From NCBI RefSeq assembly GCF_024166365.1, contig NC_064838.1, positions 203,501-267,500 on the forward strand: DNA of 64,000 bases. The letters are read 5' to 3'. This document shows, piece by piece, positions 21,996 through 34,960 of this stretch. Source of the DNA: Elephas maximus indicus (taxonomy: Eukaryota; Chordata; Mammalia; Proboscidea; Elephantidae). The notes beneath the pieces are model-generated. The model was not told the origin of the DNA. It did not search any database and saw only the letters and a program-made list of their open reading frames with translations. The position numbers were made by a program, and so were the translations under genes. Position 1 is the first letter of the stretch. Each line of letters begins with the position of its first letter.

Positions 21996-22166
21996 CATAA
22001 AAACCAAACAAAATCTGTTGCAGTCGAGTCGATTCTGACTTGTAGTGACCCTATAGGACAGAGCAGAACTGCTCCGTAGGGTTTCCAAGGAGCGGCTGGT
22101 GGATTCGAACTGCCGACCTTTCGGTTAGCAGCCTGAACTCTTAACTCCTGCGCCACCAGGGCTCCA
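21996..22166 (-). mobile_element. AfroSINE, short variant, antisense
   Basis: A full copy close to consensus: GCAGTCGAGTCGATTCTG, CCCTATAGGACAGAGC, CAAGGAGCGGCTGGTGG and head complement GCGCCACCAGGGCTCC. Confidence 0.92.
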
Positions 22167-22344
22167 GGCATGGCATACATGCCAGGAATTTCTGTAGTGA
22201 AATGTATAGATTTGTTGGACTCCCTATTTCCCATGAGGAACAGGGTTATAGCAGCATGATAGGTTGAGTTAGGTTGTATCATGTAACCGAAGGTGCCTTA
22301 TCCTAGGGGCTTACCTTTTGATGAATTCTGCAGCAGTCATTGAT

Positions 22345-22815
22345 TCCTTTTTTTGTGTGTGTGTGGTAAAAATATATACAACAAAACATTTGCCAATTCA
22401 GCATTTTATACATGTATAATTCAGTGACATTGATTATGTTCATCATGTTATTAACCATCGCCACTGTATATTTCAAAATTATTCCATCACCATTAACAGA
22501 AATTCAGTGCCCCTAAGCAATGGCTGCCCTTTTCTCACTTCCTCCCACCTCTAATGAACTTTTGCCAGTTTCATTTAAGCAGAGTCATACAATATTTGTT
22601 CTTGTGTAACTGGCTTATTTCACTCAGCATGATGTTTTCAAGACTCATGCATGTGTAGCATGTATCAGTATGTACTGATTTCTCTTTATGGCAGAGTAAT
22701 ATTCCATTGTATGTACCACATTTTGTTGGTCCATTTCTGTTGGTGGCATTTAGGTGGTTACCTCTTCTTGGCTATTGTGAATAGTGCTGCAGTGCAATAA
22801 TTGGTCCTTTTACAT
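22345..22815 (-). mobile_element. Old LINE-1 3' end, antisense
   Basis: Text such as ATTCCATTGTATGTACCAC, TGGCTATTGTGAATAGTGC and CTTATTTCACTCAGCATGAT is the antisense of the end of L1 ORF2 and its 3' UTR. It is 5' truncated and diverged, from an ancient mammalian L1 subfamily. Confidence 0.8.
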
Positions 22816-24059
22816 GAGCATTCATTTCTGCATCTTGGGTTTATATTGTTCTGTTTTTTCCATGTAGTGTTATCTTATTTGTGAATGAAGCTGTTCGCCC
22901 ATTCCTCTTTGGAGAAGAGGAACAAAGAGTGATGGAGAGACTGGGGTCAGCTGAGCCGTCTTTACAAATGCCTTGTTTTAAAAGGTTTCCACTATCACTG
23001 CCTCTTGGAGCATTTCTTTAGAATTTCAAAATTCTTACAAAAAGGTGTTTGTAACTAAATGTGGCCTAAACTGAAAATAACTCTCTGACTTTGGGTCACA
23101 GGTATTTAAGATATGCCTGTGCAGGCGCAAATATTGCTAGTTTAAGAAATCTTTAAGTGTGGGGAGTTGAAAAAAAGCTTAAGAAATGGACAAAAAGAGT
23201 TTCCATCCAGATGTATCCTGGTAGACGAAGACCAAATGAGACTCACCCAACTAAGAACCTATCTTATCTTTTCTGACAAGATGTTCCATTTCCCTGAGAA
23301 AGCAAACAGCTGAATTCATGGCTGATAACCCTCCGCTCCACATAAAAGCACCTGGCAGCTGTTTTCACATTAGCCTAAATTGACCTTCATAAATGTAGAG
23401 CCAGCTGGACTTATTTTTTTTTTTAAATCTTGGTTGGTAGAAGGCCAGAAAAGCTGAAAAGCAAAAAAACAGTCCATCTAGTTTTTTTTGCTGCCTGGAA
23501 ATGGCATGGAAACAGAGTTTGCTGAAAGGTGAAAGAAATTTTTTTCTTTTGATTCGTGCTATCTCTTACAGCCCTACCACTATTTAAATATCCAAGGCAG
23601 GAACTAAGAACAGGTGAGGTTCTCCAGGAAACACTTACTTGTTCACATATTAAATACCTTGTTTGTTAGTCTACTTTTTGCAGCTGAGACACGGGTGACT
23701 CTCACACCAGTCTAAGAAACTGAACTTTGAATTTTACGTGTTTATGTGCGAAACATCAGGACCACGTCTGTCTTTAATGGCATTTGTGCATATGATGTAG
23801 AGAAATGTGGAAGAGGTTTAGTGTTTTACAGTGATCACCATGTGTTAACTCTCATCTATGGAAGTGGATAAGAGAGGCATTTCACTTTTTCTGTTTTTAG
23901 TCTTTTCCCTCCAGTAGTTTTAATTGTTATTCAGAAAACGCAAGGATACTCTCTTTTCAGCACTTGTGAGTAGTAACGGTGCTTGTGAGAGTGAATTCAA
24001 GGGCATAGGGGTGGGTGGTAGAGGATGAACTAATATTTGTAAAACAGGTTGTGGAATTT
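22816..24059. other. Unassigned intronic sequence
   Basis: No gene, RNA or repeat is recognised in this AT-rich stretch. Short poly-T tracts occur near 23410. Confidence 0.4.
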
Positions 24060-24117
24060 AAAAAATTTATTTAAAAATATCATGCAGTAAAATTGACTTT
24101 TTTTTTGGTATACCATT

Positions 24118-25092
24118 TGTCTTAGTTTCTTAGGGCTGCCATATCTAAATACCACAAACTGCTTGGTTTTGAAAGAAAATTTATTATCTCATAGTTCTGG
24201 AGACTAAAAGTCCGAATTCGGGGTGTCGGGTGGGGCCATGCTCTCTCTGTCTACTATAGGGGAAGATCCGTCTTTGTCTGTTCAAGCTTCTGGTGGCCCT
24301 GGGCATTTATTGGTGTTCCTTGCAGTTCTTTGAACCAGTTTTCCTGGTTCAGTCATGGCGGAGGAAGCGAAACCAGAACAGACTCAGATTTTTAAAATTT
24401 GGGTGAACCGGAATGATAACTAGAATGGGAAAAATTATGGGTCGAAGCTCTGCTAGAAATCTAATCTCCCTCTTAGAAAACAAGGGCAGCATACATGTTG
24501 CATAGCAACCAAATCTCTTGCCTTTCGGATTTTGAGTCGAGTCAGAAACAGCAGTACCCACTCTAAGATGGTGGCCTACCGTGCAGCTTCAAACGTGTGT
24601 CACTCTCTTCAGTGCTTCCAGTAATTCAGCTTCAGGCATCAGGTTCCTGAAAAGGCTCAGTATACCTCTTCTGAGTCTCCCATTTTAGGGCTTCGACTTG
24701 TAGTTTTTCCTGTTCCAGTTATGGTTCTGGATCAGCCAAATTGTAAAAATTTGGTATTGTTCTGGTTTCGCTTCATTGTCCATGACTGAACTGGTTCAAA
24801 CTGGTTTGAAGCCCTAGTTCCTTGCCTTTTAGATGAATCTAGATGCATAGCCTTACTGCGTTTGTGACTCTGACTCTGTGTCTGTTCTATCCTTTTATAA
24901 GATACCACTCAGAAGGGAATAGGATTTACCCTACTCTGATAAAAAAAGATAAAAAAAAAAACAATAGGACTTTGTTAACTACTCATCTGTTAATATCTTC
25001 AAAGAAAGACCCTATATCCAAACAAGGTCACATTCACTAGCTAGTACAGGGGTGATATATCTTTTTTGGTGACAATAATTCAATCCATAACA
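24118..25092 (-). mobile_element. LTR-like element, antisense, split by a hAT-like element
   Basis: It starts TGTCTTAGTTTCTTAGGG and ends CAATCCATAACA, the same ends as the window's LTR family but of an older, more widely shared type (ATTTATTATCTCATAGTTCTGG). The middle is occupied at 24323-24816 by another element. Flanking 5-mers do not match, so its own target duplication is lost or the ends are imprecise. Confidence 0.65.
24323..24816. mobile_element. hAT-like palindromic non-autonomous transposon
   Basis: A 494 bp element has an exact 8 bp target duplication GTTCCTTG (24315-24322 and 24817-24824), the length made by hAT transposases. The left end CAGTTCTTTGAACCAG mirrors the right end CTGGTTTGAAGCCCTA. 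Inverted similarity extends inward about 130 bp, through GAAGCGAAACCAGAACA on the left and its near-complement on the right. The centre is unique and no transposase frame is present, so it needs a partner enzyme. Family name unknown to me. Confidence 0.8.
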
Positions 25093-25245
25093 TGGTTCCG
25101 AGTTTTAACACATGTATAGATTCAGATAACCACCACCATTATGAGGATACAAAACAGTTCCATCACCTCCCAAAACTACCTTGTGCTGTCCCTTTGTAGT
25201 GATACTCCTGTTCCAATTCCCTTAACACCTGGAAACTACTAGTCT

Positions 25246-28230
25246 TAGAGCTTTCTATTTGTAATTACAGTTTTCCCCAGAACAACCCTGAGTGATGAGC
25301 ATTTCTATCTCCATTTTATAAATGTAAAAACTCAGCTGGAGTGGTTAAAAAAAAATGCCCTATTGCACACCCATTAAGTAGATGGAAGAGTTTGGATTGG
25401 ATTTGAGGTCTCTTGGTTTTCAGAGCCTCTCCTTTTTTTTTCCCCAAGTAGATGGATTTCAGAATGTAGGTAGGTGTAGATGTTCTAGGGTGTAATCCCA
25501 GCATAAGGATTATTCATGTTTTTGAATACCACCTCTCTAACTCTATAGGAACAAGAACTTTTACTCCTTACTATTTTAGGGAACAGAAATACTTTTCTCA
25601 CTTGCCAAATTGGCTTCCCTTATGGAGTTTCAGAACCTCTAGACATTGTTAGTTGGTTCCAAGAGAATTTTAAAATACCCTTTAGCATTTAAGGGTTGGG
25701 AATGTGTCTTTTTGATTTTCTGAGTTGGGTTTTGTTGTGGGTGTCAGATTCAGTTATTTAGTTTGCCTCTCAGAGGGAATTTTGATATGTGGAAATGGAT
25801 GACTTATTTTTGGACATCTTTAGACGTCCTGTAATGGCAGGGAATGAAAATGCCACCAATAGAATTCACTGCTTGGTATGTCCATAAAAACTCTTATGTT
25901 CAGAATGCTTGCTGTGTTTCCATCAGATTTTTTTTTTTTTTTAATGTGGTAATACAAACATCAAAGAAGCTAGCTCTCATATCAGACTTGTTATAACAAA
26001 GGGCCCACTTCAGGGTAAGGAATAAAGGAGGGATTACTTTCATAAGAAAACTTTAAGAGTAAGTGCCATTTGAGCTTGACATTTAGAGTAACAAACAGGT
26101 AAAAGGATGACTCAATTTAGTTACATGTTATTCTTTTCTGAAGTATGCTGGTAGAAGCTTATGTATGTAAGAGATAGAAGGTAGAAGGAATGAAAATTTC
26201 CTTCATGGGACATGGGCATTCTGTGTTACCATGTGGTTCTAAAAGCCCCTTTCAGTCTCTGATGCCATGTCCTATATACAGTACAAAGGATGTGTTGGGA
26301 AATGACTTGTTTGGTGGGAGGAACTTTCCGAAGAAAGGCTGACCTGATTTCCAAAGGGAAGGGTAGCTTATATTAATGGCTCAAGTCGATTTTGATTCCG
26401 ACAGCAAAATACATCCAACTTGTAAATGGATGGAGCAGCCGATAAAGTTGGCGAAATGCTTCTTCCATTTCAGGCAGTGGCTTTCATCCAGTTCAAAGCA
26501 GTAGTTAAGCTGTGGTATGATTTGAAGCCGATTCAGTGATTTGTATGTCCTCTGAAATAGCATTGTCTTAAGGGAACCAGAGCTCGCACACCAGTGACAG
26601 CTTAATTTCTCCATGGCAGGCAGAGGTTGGCATCTAGGTGAAGAGACAGAATGAGTGGCCATCCAAAAGCCTTCCCACCTCAAGTCTTTCTTCTTTCCCA
26701 CAAAGGCACATCTACTGTTAACAACAACAACAAAAAAATCCGTGGTTCTTGAATCTCTTTCTCTACTTTTGCCTGAAAGTAGGCTAAGGGCTAAGATCAT
26801 CGAACTTCCATCTGACTCAGTGTTGCATAAGCAGAAACATAAACATTATGGTTGAAAGGCCCTTTGGGGAAGTATAAATATTAGCTTCTTTGGAAAGAGC
26901 TTTCCTGTCCTTGTGCCTATATTGCCATGGTGCTCTGGTGCTTAATACCAAGTAACTATTGGTCATTTAATAACAGGAAGTGGGCTAGGCGTGTTTGAAT
27001 AGAAAGAGAATAGAGGTAGAAACTACAGATGATTTCTGAAAACGTGGTGGGGTATGTGTAGAAGTGGGTGCAGGGCCTAAATTACATGACAAATATATAG
27101 TAACATTTTAGTGCAGTATGTTGACTGAAAAGTTATAATCCTGGAATCGTTACAGTGTGCACTTATTAGAAATCAATAGAAATGATAGGACTTCATGTAT
27201 TATAATCTCTCTGAATTTATACTATGAGCAAAAAACCAAATTCTTAATGTTTTTGAGAGGGCTAAATGAGAGAGATGGGAGAGTCCTTTGTAATGGTAAA
27301 AGTTCCCCACAAGTCCTAGTAGTTGTTATTCTTGGAACCTTCACATTTTTCCCATTGTGCCTGGAAGTAGGTAGGGAGACGGAAAGAAATGTTATTATTG
27401 AAACTAATATCACTTTAGAGTCCAAGTCTCAGCTGGATCAACTGTTGAGATTTTTGCAAAAGCATTGCAATTATATATTAACTAGTAATATCATTTATGT
27501 TTTTTAATAAGCATATTTTAAAAACAGGTGCACCTAAGTAGGATGCAGGCCTGACTATATTGTAATAATGAAAATGACTAATGATGACTACACTGTTTAA
27601 CATTTATTTAATGTTATTCTTCCAAAGAGGTTGAAGCCGAGCCACCCTATGTGTTTCCACCTTGCTCAAGAGTCTTCTATTTCTTTCTTGGCCGCCAGGT
27701 TTAAAGTCCATTGCATCAGGTGATGGCTCCTTCCCTGTTATGTTGGTGTTGGTAAAATTTTGTGTTGTATGGGTGTTTATTTTATTTTTGTTGATGTCTG
27801 CAACACATTCCTCCCCCAGAGAAAAAGCAGAGACACCTGTGAAGAGGCTGCAGGCAGAGGTGCCACTGGGTTGCCAGGGTGAGGGGTGTCAGACAGGAGA
27901 GGCCAAGGTCTCCAGTTATGAAGGCTGTGCCCACAAAGCCCAGTGCTGCAGGAGGAAAGCCTGGAACTTGCTCCACACGGACCAACTGAGGCTTTGGCCC
28001 TTAATACCTACTTCACACCTTGGGACCTAGAACATGCTTTAAAAACAAAAAAAGACTTTGAGGCAGAGTTGAAATAGAGAAGCCACGATATCAAAAGCAA
28101 ATCCTGCAGAAACTTTCATTTTTTGCAGAACCAGGTCTGGACTGAAAATGTGTTTCTGGCCTGAGCCTGGGATGGTCCTCCTGCAGAGTGGATCAGCACC
28201 CCAGCCCTGCCTGGCATGCTGCTTACTCAG
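25246..28230. other. Unassigned intronic sequence
   Basis: About 3 kb without recognisable genes or repeats except a possible MIR remnant near 25270-25340 and poly-T tracts near 25435 and 25925. Frames of 139 residues on - (26381-26800) and 122 residues on + (27662-28030) lack any known domain. This is the longest apparently unique stretch downstream of exon 1 and the best place to look for conserved non-coding elements. Confidence 0.4.
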
Positions 28231-29733
28231 TGTATGGATTGAATTGTGTCCCCAGAAATGTGTGTCAACTTGGCTAGGCCACAGTTCCCAGGATTGAGTG
28301 ATTGTTCACCATTTTGTCATCTGGTATGATTTATCTGTGTGTTGTGAGTCCCACCTTTTTGATGTTAATGAGGCAAAATTAGAGGCAGTTATTTTTATTT
28401 TTATTATTGTACTTTAGATGAAGGTTTACAGAACAAATTAGGTTCTCATTAAACAATTAGTACACATATTGTTATTACCAGCTTTCCTCTGTCCTCCTGC
28501 TTCTAGTGGTTGCCTCTGGGATGGTGTACCCCTTTAATCTCATTTTATTTTATGGGCCTGTCTAATCTTTGGCTGAAGGGTGAGCCTCAGGAGTGACTTC
28601 ATTACTGAACTAAAAGGGTGTCCAGGGACCGTAATTCTCGGGGTTTCTCCAGTCTTAGTAAGGCTGGTAAGTCTGGTCTTTTTTTATGAGTTAGAATTTT
28701 GTTCTACATTTTTTTCTACCTCTGTCTAACACCCTCTATTGTGATCCCTGTCAGAGCAGTTGGTGGTGGTAGCCGGGCACTGTCTAGTTGTGCTGGACTC
28801 AGTCTGGTGGAGGGAGTGGTAGTTGTGGTCCATTAGTCCTTTCGACTGATCTTTCCCTTGTGTCTTTGGTTTTCTTCATTCTACCTTGCTCCCGATGGGG
28901 TGACACTAGTGGAGTATCTTAGATGGCTGTGCACAAGCTTTTAAGACCCCAAACACTACTCATTGAAGTAGGATGTAGAACACTTTCTTTATAAACTATG
29001 TTATGCCCTCAGCCCAATAATTGGTTCCCTCAGGGAGTTTATGTGTGTCTGTGGAGCTTCTGTAACCTTGCCTTGGACAAGCTGTGCTGGCTTCCCTAGC
29101 AGTGTGTATTGTCTTACCCTTCACCAAAGTTACTTTATCGTAACTTATCTATTGTCTATTTAGTGATTTTCTGCCCTCACTCCGTCCCTCCCTCGTAACC
29201 ATCAAAGGTTGTTTCTTTTTGTGTGTAAACCTTTTCATGAATTTTTATAGTAGTGGTCTCATATAATATTTGTCCTTTTGTGATTGACTTATTTCGTTCA
29301 GAGTGATGCCCTCCAGGTTCATCCCTGCTGTGAGATGCTTTAAAGGTTCATCATTGTTCTCTATTGTTGTGTAATATTCCACTGTGTTTATGTACCATAG
29401 TTCGTTTATCCGTTCATCTGTTGATGGGAATATAGGTTGTTTCCATCTGTTTGCTATTGTGAACAATGCTGCAGTGAACATGGGTGTGCATATGTCTGTT
29501 CGTGTAACGGCTCTTATTTCTGTAGGATATATTCCTACAAGTGGGATTGCTGGATCATATGGTATTTCTATTTCTAGCTTTCTGAGGAAGTGCCATATTG
29601 TTTTCCAAAACGGTTGTAACATTTTGCATTCCTGTCAGCAGTACATAAGAGTTCCAGTCTCCCCACAGCCTCTCCAACATTTGTTATTTTGTTTTTTTGA
29701 TTCATGCCAATAATGCCGGGGTGAGATGGTATC

Positions 29734-30205
29734 TGTCATGGATTGAATTATGTCCCCCACAAAATGCTTGTATCAACTTGGTTAGGCCATGTGTGGTTGT
29801 CCTCCATTTTGTGATTTTATGTTAAGAGGATTAGGGTGGGATTGTAACATCACTCTTACTCAGTCACCTCCCTGATCCAAGGTAAAGGGAGTTTCTCTGG
29901 AGTGTGGCCTGCACCACCTTTTATCGCTCAAGAGAGCTGGGGATCTCATACTACCAAGAAGGAAGCACCGGGAGCAGAGCGTGTCTTTTAGACCCGGGGT
30001 TCCTGCACAGAGAAGCTCCTAGTCCAGGGGAAGACTGACGAGAAAGACCTTCATCCAGAGCTGACAGAGACAGAAAGCCTTCCCTTGGAGCTGACACCCT
30101 GAATTTGGACTTTTAGCCTACTTTACTGTGAGAAATTAAACTTGTCTTTGTTAAAAACATCCACTTGTGGTATTTCTGTTATAGCAGCACTAGATGACTA
30201 ACACA
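29734..30205 (+). mobile_element. Solo LTR nested in L1 ORF2
   Basis: Starts TGTCATGGATTGAATTATG and ends GACTAACACA, with a decayed polyadenylation region (GAGAAATTAAACTTG). Flanks GTATC (29729-29733) and GCATC (30206-30210) are a 5 bp duplication with one mismatch. L1 text continues smoothly across the insertion (GAGATGGTATC | CTCATTGTGG). Confidence 0.9.
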
Positions 30206-31038
30206 GCATCTCATTGTGGTTTTGATTTGCATTTCTATGATGGCTAGTGATCCTGAACATTTCCTTATGTGTCTGTTAGCCATCTGAATGTCTTTTTTGG
30301 TGAAGTGTCTTCATTTCCTTTGCCCATTTTTTAATTGGATTATTTGTCTTTTTGTTTTAGAGGTGTTGGATTTTCCTCTAGATTTTAGAGATTTGACCTT
30401 TGTCATATAGGTCATAGCCAAAACTTTTTTCCCAGTCTGTAGGTTCTCTTTTTACTCTTTTGGTGAAGGCTTTTGATGAGCATAGGTGTTTAATTTTTAG
30501 AAGATCCCAGACATCTAGCATATCTTCTGGAGTTTGTGTGTTGTTGGTTATGTTTTGTGTCCCGTTAATGCCATGTATTAGAGTCTCTAACGTTGATCCT
30601 ATTTTTTCTTCTATAATTTTTATAGTTTTTGGTTTTATATTTAGGTCTCTTATCCATTTTGAATTAGTTTTTGTGTAAGGTGTGAGGTATGGGTCCTGTT
30701 TTGTTTTTTTGCAGATGGCCATCCAGTTTTGCCAGCACCATTTGTTTAAAAGACTGTCCTTTCCCCATTTGATACACTTTGAGCCCTTGTTGAAGATTAG
30801 ATGATCATAGGTGGGTGGATTTACACCTGGCCTCTTAATTCTGTTCCATTGGTCAATGTATCTGTCATCGTACCAGTACCAGGCTGTTTTGACTATCATA
30901 GCTGTTCTGAGTTCAGGTAGTGCAAATCCTCCTACTTTCTTCTTCTATAGTGCTTTACTTATCCAGGGGCTTTTCCCTTTCCATGTAATGTTAATGATTA
31001 ATTTTTCCATCTTTTTAAAGAATGCTTTTGGTATTTGG

Positions 31039-31210
31039 GAAACCCTGGTGGCGTAGTGGTTAAGTGCTAGGGCTGCTCACCAAAAGATCAGCAGTTCACA
31101 TCCACCAGGTACTCCTTGGAAATGCTATGGGCTGTTCTACTCTGTCCTGTAGGGTCATTATGTGTTGAAATTGACTCAATGGCAATGGGTTTGGTTTTTA
31201 TTATTTTGGT
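31039..31210 (+). mobile_element. AfroSINE nested in L1 ORF2 (first)
   Basis: A short-variant SINE in sense orientation with an exact 11 bp target duplication TTGGTATTTGG (31028-31038 and 31211-31221). Head GAAACCCTGGTGGCGTAG and a GGTTTTTATTATTTTGG tail. Confidence 0.95.
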
Positions 31211-31439
31211 TGGTATTTGGATCAGGATTGCATTATATTTCTAGATTGCTTTGGGTAGAATTGACGTTTTCACAGTGTTGAGTCTACCTGTCCATGAACA
31301 TGGTATGTTTTTCCATTTATGGAGATCTGTTTTGGTTTCTTGCAGTAGTGTTTTGTAGTTTTCTTTGTATAGGTCTTTTACATCCCTAGTTAGATTTATT
31401 CTTAAGTATTTTTTTTTTTTAGGGGCTATTATAAATTAT

Positions 31440-31599
31440 GGAAACCCTGGTGGCCTAATGGTTAAGTGCTATGGCTGCTAACCAAGAGGTCGGCAGTTTA
31501 AATCCGCCAGGTGCTCTTTGGAAACTCTATGGGGCAGTTCTACCCTGTCCTATAGGGTCGCTATGAATCGGAATTGACTCGACGACAGTGGTAGTGGGT
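31440..31599 (+). mobile_element. AfroSINE nested in L1 ORF2 (second)
   Basis: Near-consensus short variant with an exact 13 bp target duplication TATTATAAATTAT (31427-31439 and 31600-31612). The perfect duplication and few changes suggest it is among the younger insertions here. Confidence 0.95.
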
Positions 31600-33665
31600 T
31601 ATTATAAATTATATTGTTTTCTTGACTTTCTTTTTGTTGTGTTCTTCATTGTTGTGTAGGAATCCAATTGACTTTTGTATGTTTATCTTGTATCGTGCTC
31701 CTCTGCTGAATCTTTCTATTATTTCCAGTAGTTTTCTTGTGGAGTCTTTTGGATTTTCTATGTATAAGGTCATATCTGCAAATAGGGACAGGTTTACTTC
31801 TTCCTTACTAATTTTGATGTCCTTTATTTCTTTTTTCTTGCTGTATTGATCTAGCTAGGACTTCCAGCACGGGGTTCAAATAGGAGTGCTGATAAAGGGT
31901 ATCCTTGTCTTGTTCCTGTTCTAAAGCGGAATGTTTCAGCCTCTCCTCATTAAGAACGATGTTGGCTGTTGGTTTTGTATGCCTTTTTTTATGTTGAGAA
32001 ATTTCCCTTCTGTACCTATTTTATTGAGTGTTTTTTATCAGGAATGGCTCGAATTTTGTTGAGAATTTTTGTATTTATATTCATGAGAGATCTTGGTCTG
32101 TAATTTTCTTTTTTTGTGGTGTCTTTGCCTGGTTCTGGTATCAGGGTTATGCTAGCTTCATAGAATGAATTTGGAAGTATCCCTTCCTTTTCTATGTTCT
32201 GAAATACAGTAGTCCTGGTATAAGCTCTTCTCTGAATGTTTGGTAGAATTCTCCAGTGAAGCCACCTGGGCCAGGGATTTTTTTTGTTGGGAGTTTTTTT
32301 TTTTTTTTTTGATCACCTTTTCAGTCTCTTTTCTTATGGGTCTATTCAGAGTTTCAACATCATTTTGTGTTAGTTTGTGTAGATGGTGTGTTTCTAGAAA
32401 TTTGTCCATTCCTTCTAGGTTTTCAAATTTGTGGAGTGTAGTTTTTCATAGTACTCTGTTATGATCCTTTTTATTTCAGTTGTGTCTGTTGTAATGGCCT
32501 CCATTTCATTTCTTATTTGGGTCATTTGCATCCTCTCCTGTTTTCTTTTGTCAGTGGTTTGTTGATACTTTCAAAGAACCAACATTTGGTTTTGCTGATT
32601 TTTTCTATTGTCTATTTCATTTATTTCTGCTCCGATCTTTATTATTTTCTTTCTTCTGGTGGCTGTGGACTTCCTTTTGCTGTCCTCTTTCTATTTGTTC
32701 CAGTTATGTAGCTAATGTTTTGATTTGGTCCCTTTCTTCTTTTTTGATGTGTGCATCTGTTGCTATAAATTGACCTGAGCACTGCCTTTGCTATGTCCCA
32801 AAGGTTTTTTTTTTTTATGATGTATTTTCATTCTTGTTTGATTTTAGGAAATTTTCGATTCCATCATTGATATCCTCTCTCACCCAGTTGTTTTTCAGCA
32901 GGGTGTTATTGGGTTTCCATGTATTCGATTTTTTTCCCCTTTTTCTTCCTGTTGTTAATTTCTACTTTTATGGCATTTTGATCAGAGAAGATACTTTGTA
33001 TTATCTTCATGTTTTGGATTTTGTTGGGGGCTGCTTTGTGGCTTAAGATGTGGTCTATTTTGGAGACTATTTCATTTGCTTTGGAAAAGAGTGTGTACTT
33101 TGCAGCTGTTGGGAGAATTATTCTATATACATCTATGAGGTCAAGTTGGCCGATAGTGGCCTTTAGATCTTCTATATCTTTGTTGAGTTTCTTTCGAGAT
33201 ATTCTGTCCTTTACCAAGAGTGGTGTGTTGAAGTCTACTATTATTGTGTAATTGTCAATTTCTGTTCTCAGTGCTGTTAGAGTTTGTTTTATGTGTTTTG
33301 GAACCCTGTCACTGGGTGTGCAGATATTTATTATGGCTATGTCTTCATGATAGATTGCCCCTTTAATCATTATAGAATCCCCTTTATCTTTTGTGGTGGA
33401 TTTTGTTTTAAAGTCTGTATTATCTAAGATTAGTATTGCCACTCTTTCTTTTTTTTGGTAGCTGTTTGCTTGATACATTTTTTTCCATCTTTTGATTTTT
33501 AATAAATTTATGTCTTTGTTTCTAAGGTGTGTCTCTTATAGACAGCATCTTGATGGATCCTGTTTTTGAATTCATTCTGTCACTGTCTGTCTCTTTATGG
33601 GTGTATTTAGGCCATTTATGTTCAGTGTGAGTACTGATAGGTGTGAGTTTATTGCTGTCATTTTG

Positions 33666-34084
33666 TAGTGCTTTTTTTTTATGGTGCTAACATTTCCTTT
33701 TTTCCTCTTACTCTCCTGTGCTCAATTCCTTTTGTTTGTGGATTTTTTTTCATTTCTTTTGTTTTTGTAGAGTTTGTGTTTACTGAGACTTTATGTTTTT
33801 CTTCTTTATTTTGATGAGTATTTTGTTAACTTTCTTTGGATAAATTTACTCTTATCTTCCTAAGTTTGAACCAGCCTTTTATTACTTGTTATTGCTTTGT
33901 GTTCCTCTCCATTTGAAAATTGTATACCTATTTATTCCCTCTTTTATTGTTGTGATGTTGTTGTCATTTACAGATTAACTTCTGTGGTTCCCTGTTGTAA
34001 ATCTTTTATTTTTTATTAATCCTTTAGAGTTCATTACCTATGTTGGTATCTGGCTGATGCAGCCTTGCGTCCTAGAGTCATTCT
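33666..34084 (-). other. L1 ORF1-ORF2 spacer
   Basis: Roughly 420 bp of non-coding, T-rich (on +) sequence separates the end of ORF1 from the start of ORF2. The L1 at 59691 has a comparable spacer at 62972-63900 once its LTR is removed. Confidence 0.65.
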
Positions 34085-34960
34085 GTTGTCTGGTGTTTGT
34101 TCTGTAATGGAAGGACTCCCTTTAATAATTCTTGTCAGTTTCATTTGGTTTTTACATACTCACATTATTTCCGTTTATCTGGATATCTCCTAATTTCACC
34201 ACCATATCTGAGCAAGAGTTTTGCAGGATATATTATTCTTGGTTGGCAATTTTTTTCCTTCAAGGTTTTATGTATGTCATCCCATTTTCTTCTTGCCTGC
34301 CTGGTTTCTGCCAAGTAATCAGAGCTTAGTCTTATTGTTTCCTCTTTGTATGTGACTTTGCATTTTTCTTGAGCTACTCTCAAGATTGTTTCTTTGTCTT
34401 TGGTTTTAGGGATTGTGATTATGGTATGCCTTGGTGATTTTCTTTTGGGGTCTATCCTATTTTGGTTTCGTTGAGCTTCATGGATGGTCAGCTTTTCATC
34501 TTTCATGATGTTAGGAAAGCTTTTTGTCAGCAATTCCTCAATGACCCCTCTCTGTGTTTTCCCTTATCTCCCCCTGTTCTGTAAGTCTGATCACATGCAA
34601 ATTTTTGCTTTTGATTGTATCCCACATCGTTCTCAGGGTTTCTTTGTTTTTTTTTTTTCATTCTTTTCTCTGATTGTTCCTCAAACAAATTGGTCTCGAA
34701 GTATATGTCTTCAGTTTCACTGAGCCTGTCTTCTGCCGTTTCAAACCTGCTCATCAAACCTTTTATGACACTGTCCATTTCTGAAATCTTGTTTATCTTT
34801 TGGATTTCTAATTGCTGTTTTTGTATGATTTCTAGTTGTGAATTTATTTTGATATATTGTTCCTGTATTATTTTCCTGAATTCTTCCATTGTTTTGTCTG
34901 TCTTTTCCAAGATTTTGTCTTTTCGGCTGCTTTTTCCTTTAACTCTTGGATAGCTGTGAA
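34085..34960 (-). pseudogene. L1 ORF1 remnant (RNA-binding chaperone)
   Basis: ORF1p is the trimeric RNA-binding protein of L1. Two overlapping antisense pieces carry its parts: a coiled-coil start (KTDKTMEEFRKIIQEQ, about 34850-34910) with heptad-like text through RFETAEDRLSETED, and the RRM/C-terminal part at 34165-34533 (SDYLAETRQARRKWDDI, QPRIIYPAKLLLRYGGEI). A frameshift near 34530 and stops inactivate it. Confidence 0.85.

Larger units (their letters stand above)
24060..25245 (-). mobile_element. Old L1 3' UTR piece, split by an LTR
   Basis: ATCATGCAGTAAAATTGAC before 24118 and TAACCACCACCATTATGAGG plus AACAGTTCCATCACCTCCC after 25092 are consecutive parts of an old L1 3' UTR. The LTR between them is a later insertion. 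Confidence 0.65.
29245..33665 (-). pseudogene. L1 ORF2 remnant (endonuclease and reverse transcriptase)
   Basis: ORF2p nicks DNA at T-rich sites and reverse transcribes L1 RNA. Antisense pieces seen: the N-terminal start, with text encoding VLTLNINGLNTPIK (about 33600-33640); an endonuclease segment at 32906-33478 (with IDHILSHK); a C-terminal part at 30378-30899 (IDQWNRIKRP, NKWCWQNW, DWEKSFGYD); and the extreme C-terminus at 29245-29622 (LEIEIPYDPAIPLVGIYP, TEYYTTIENN-like text). The body is interrupted by one LTR and two SINEs and by multiple stops, so it is a dead gene. Confidence 0.85.

Noticed and set aside
27662..28030. 122-residue + frame starting with a hydrophobic stretch inside the intron
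   Set aside because: No recognisable domain, no convincing acceptor and donor around it; length is within chance for this much sequence.
27600..28030. Second exon of the exon 1 gene
   Set aside because: I looked for an acceptor with a pyrimidine tract, an open phase-1 frame and a donor here and elsewhere downstream; nothing combined all three with recognisable protein.
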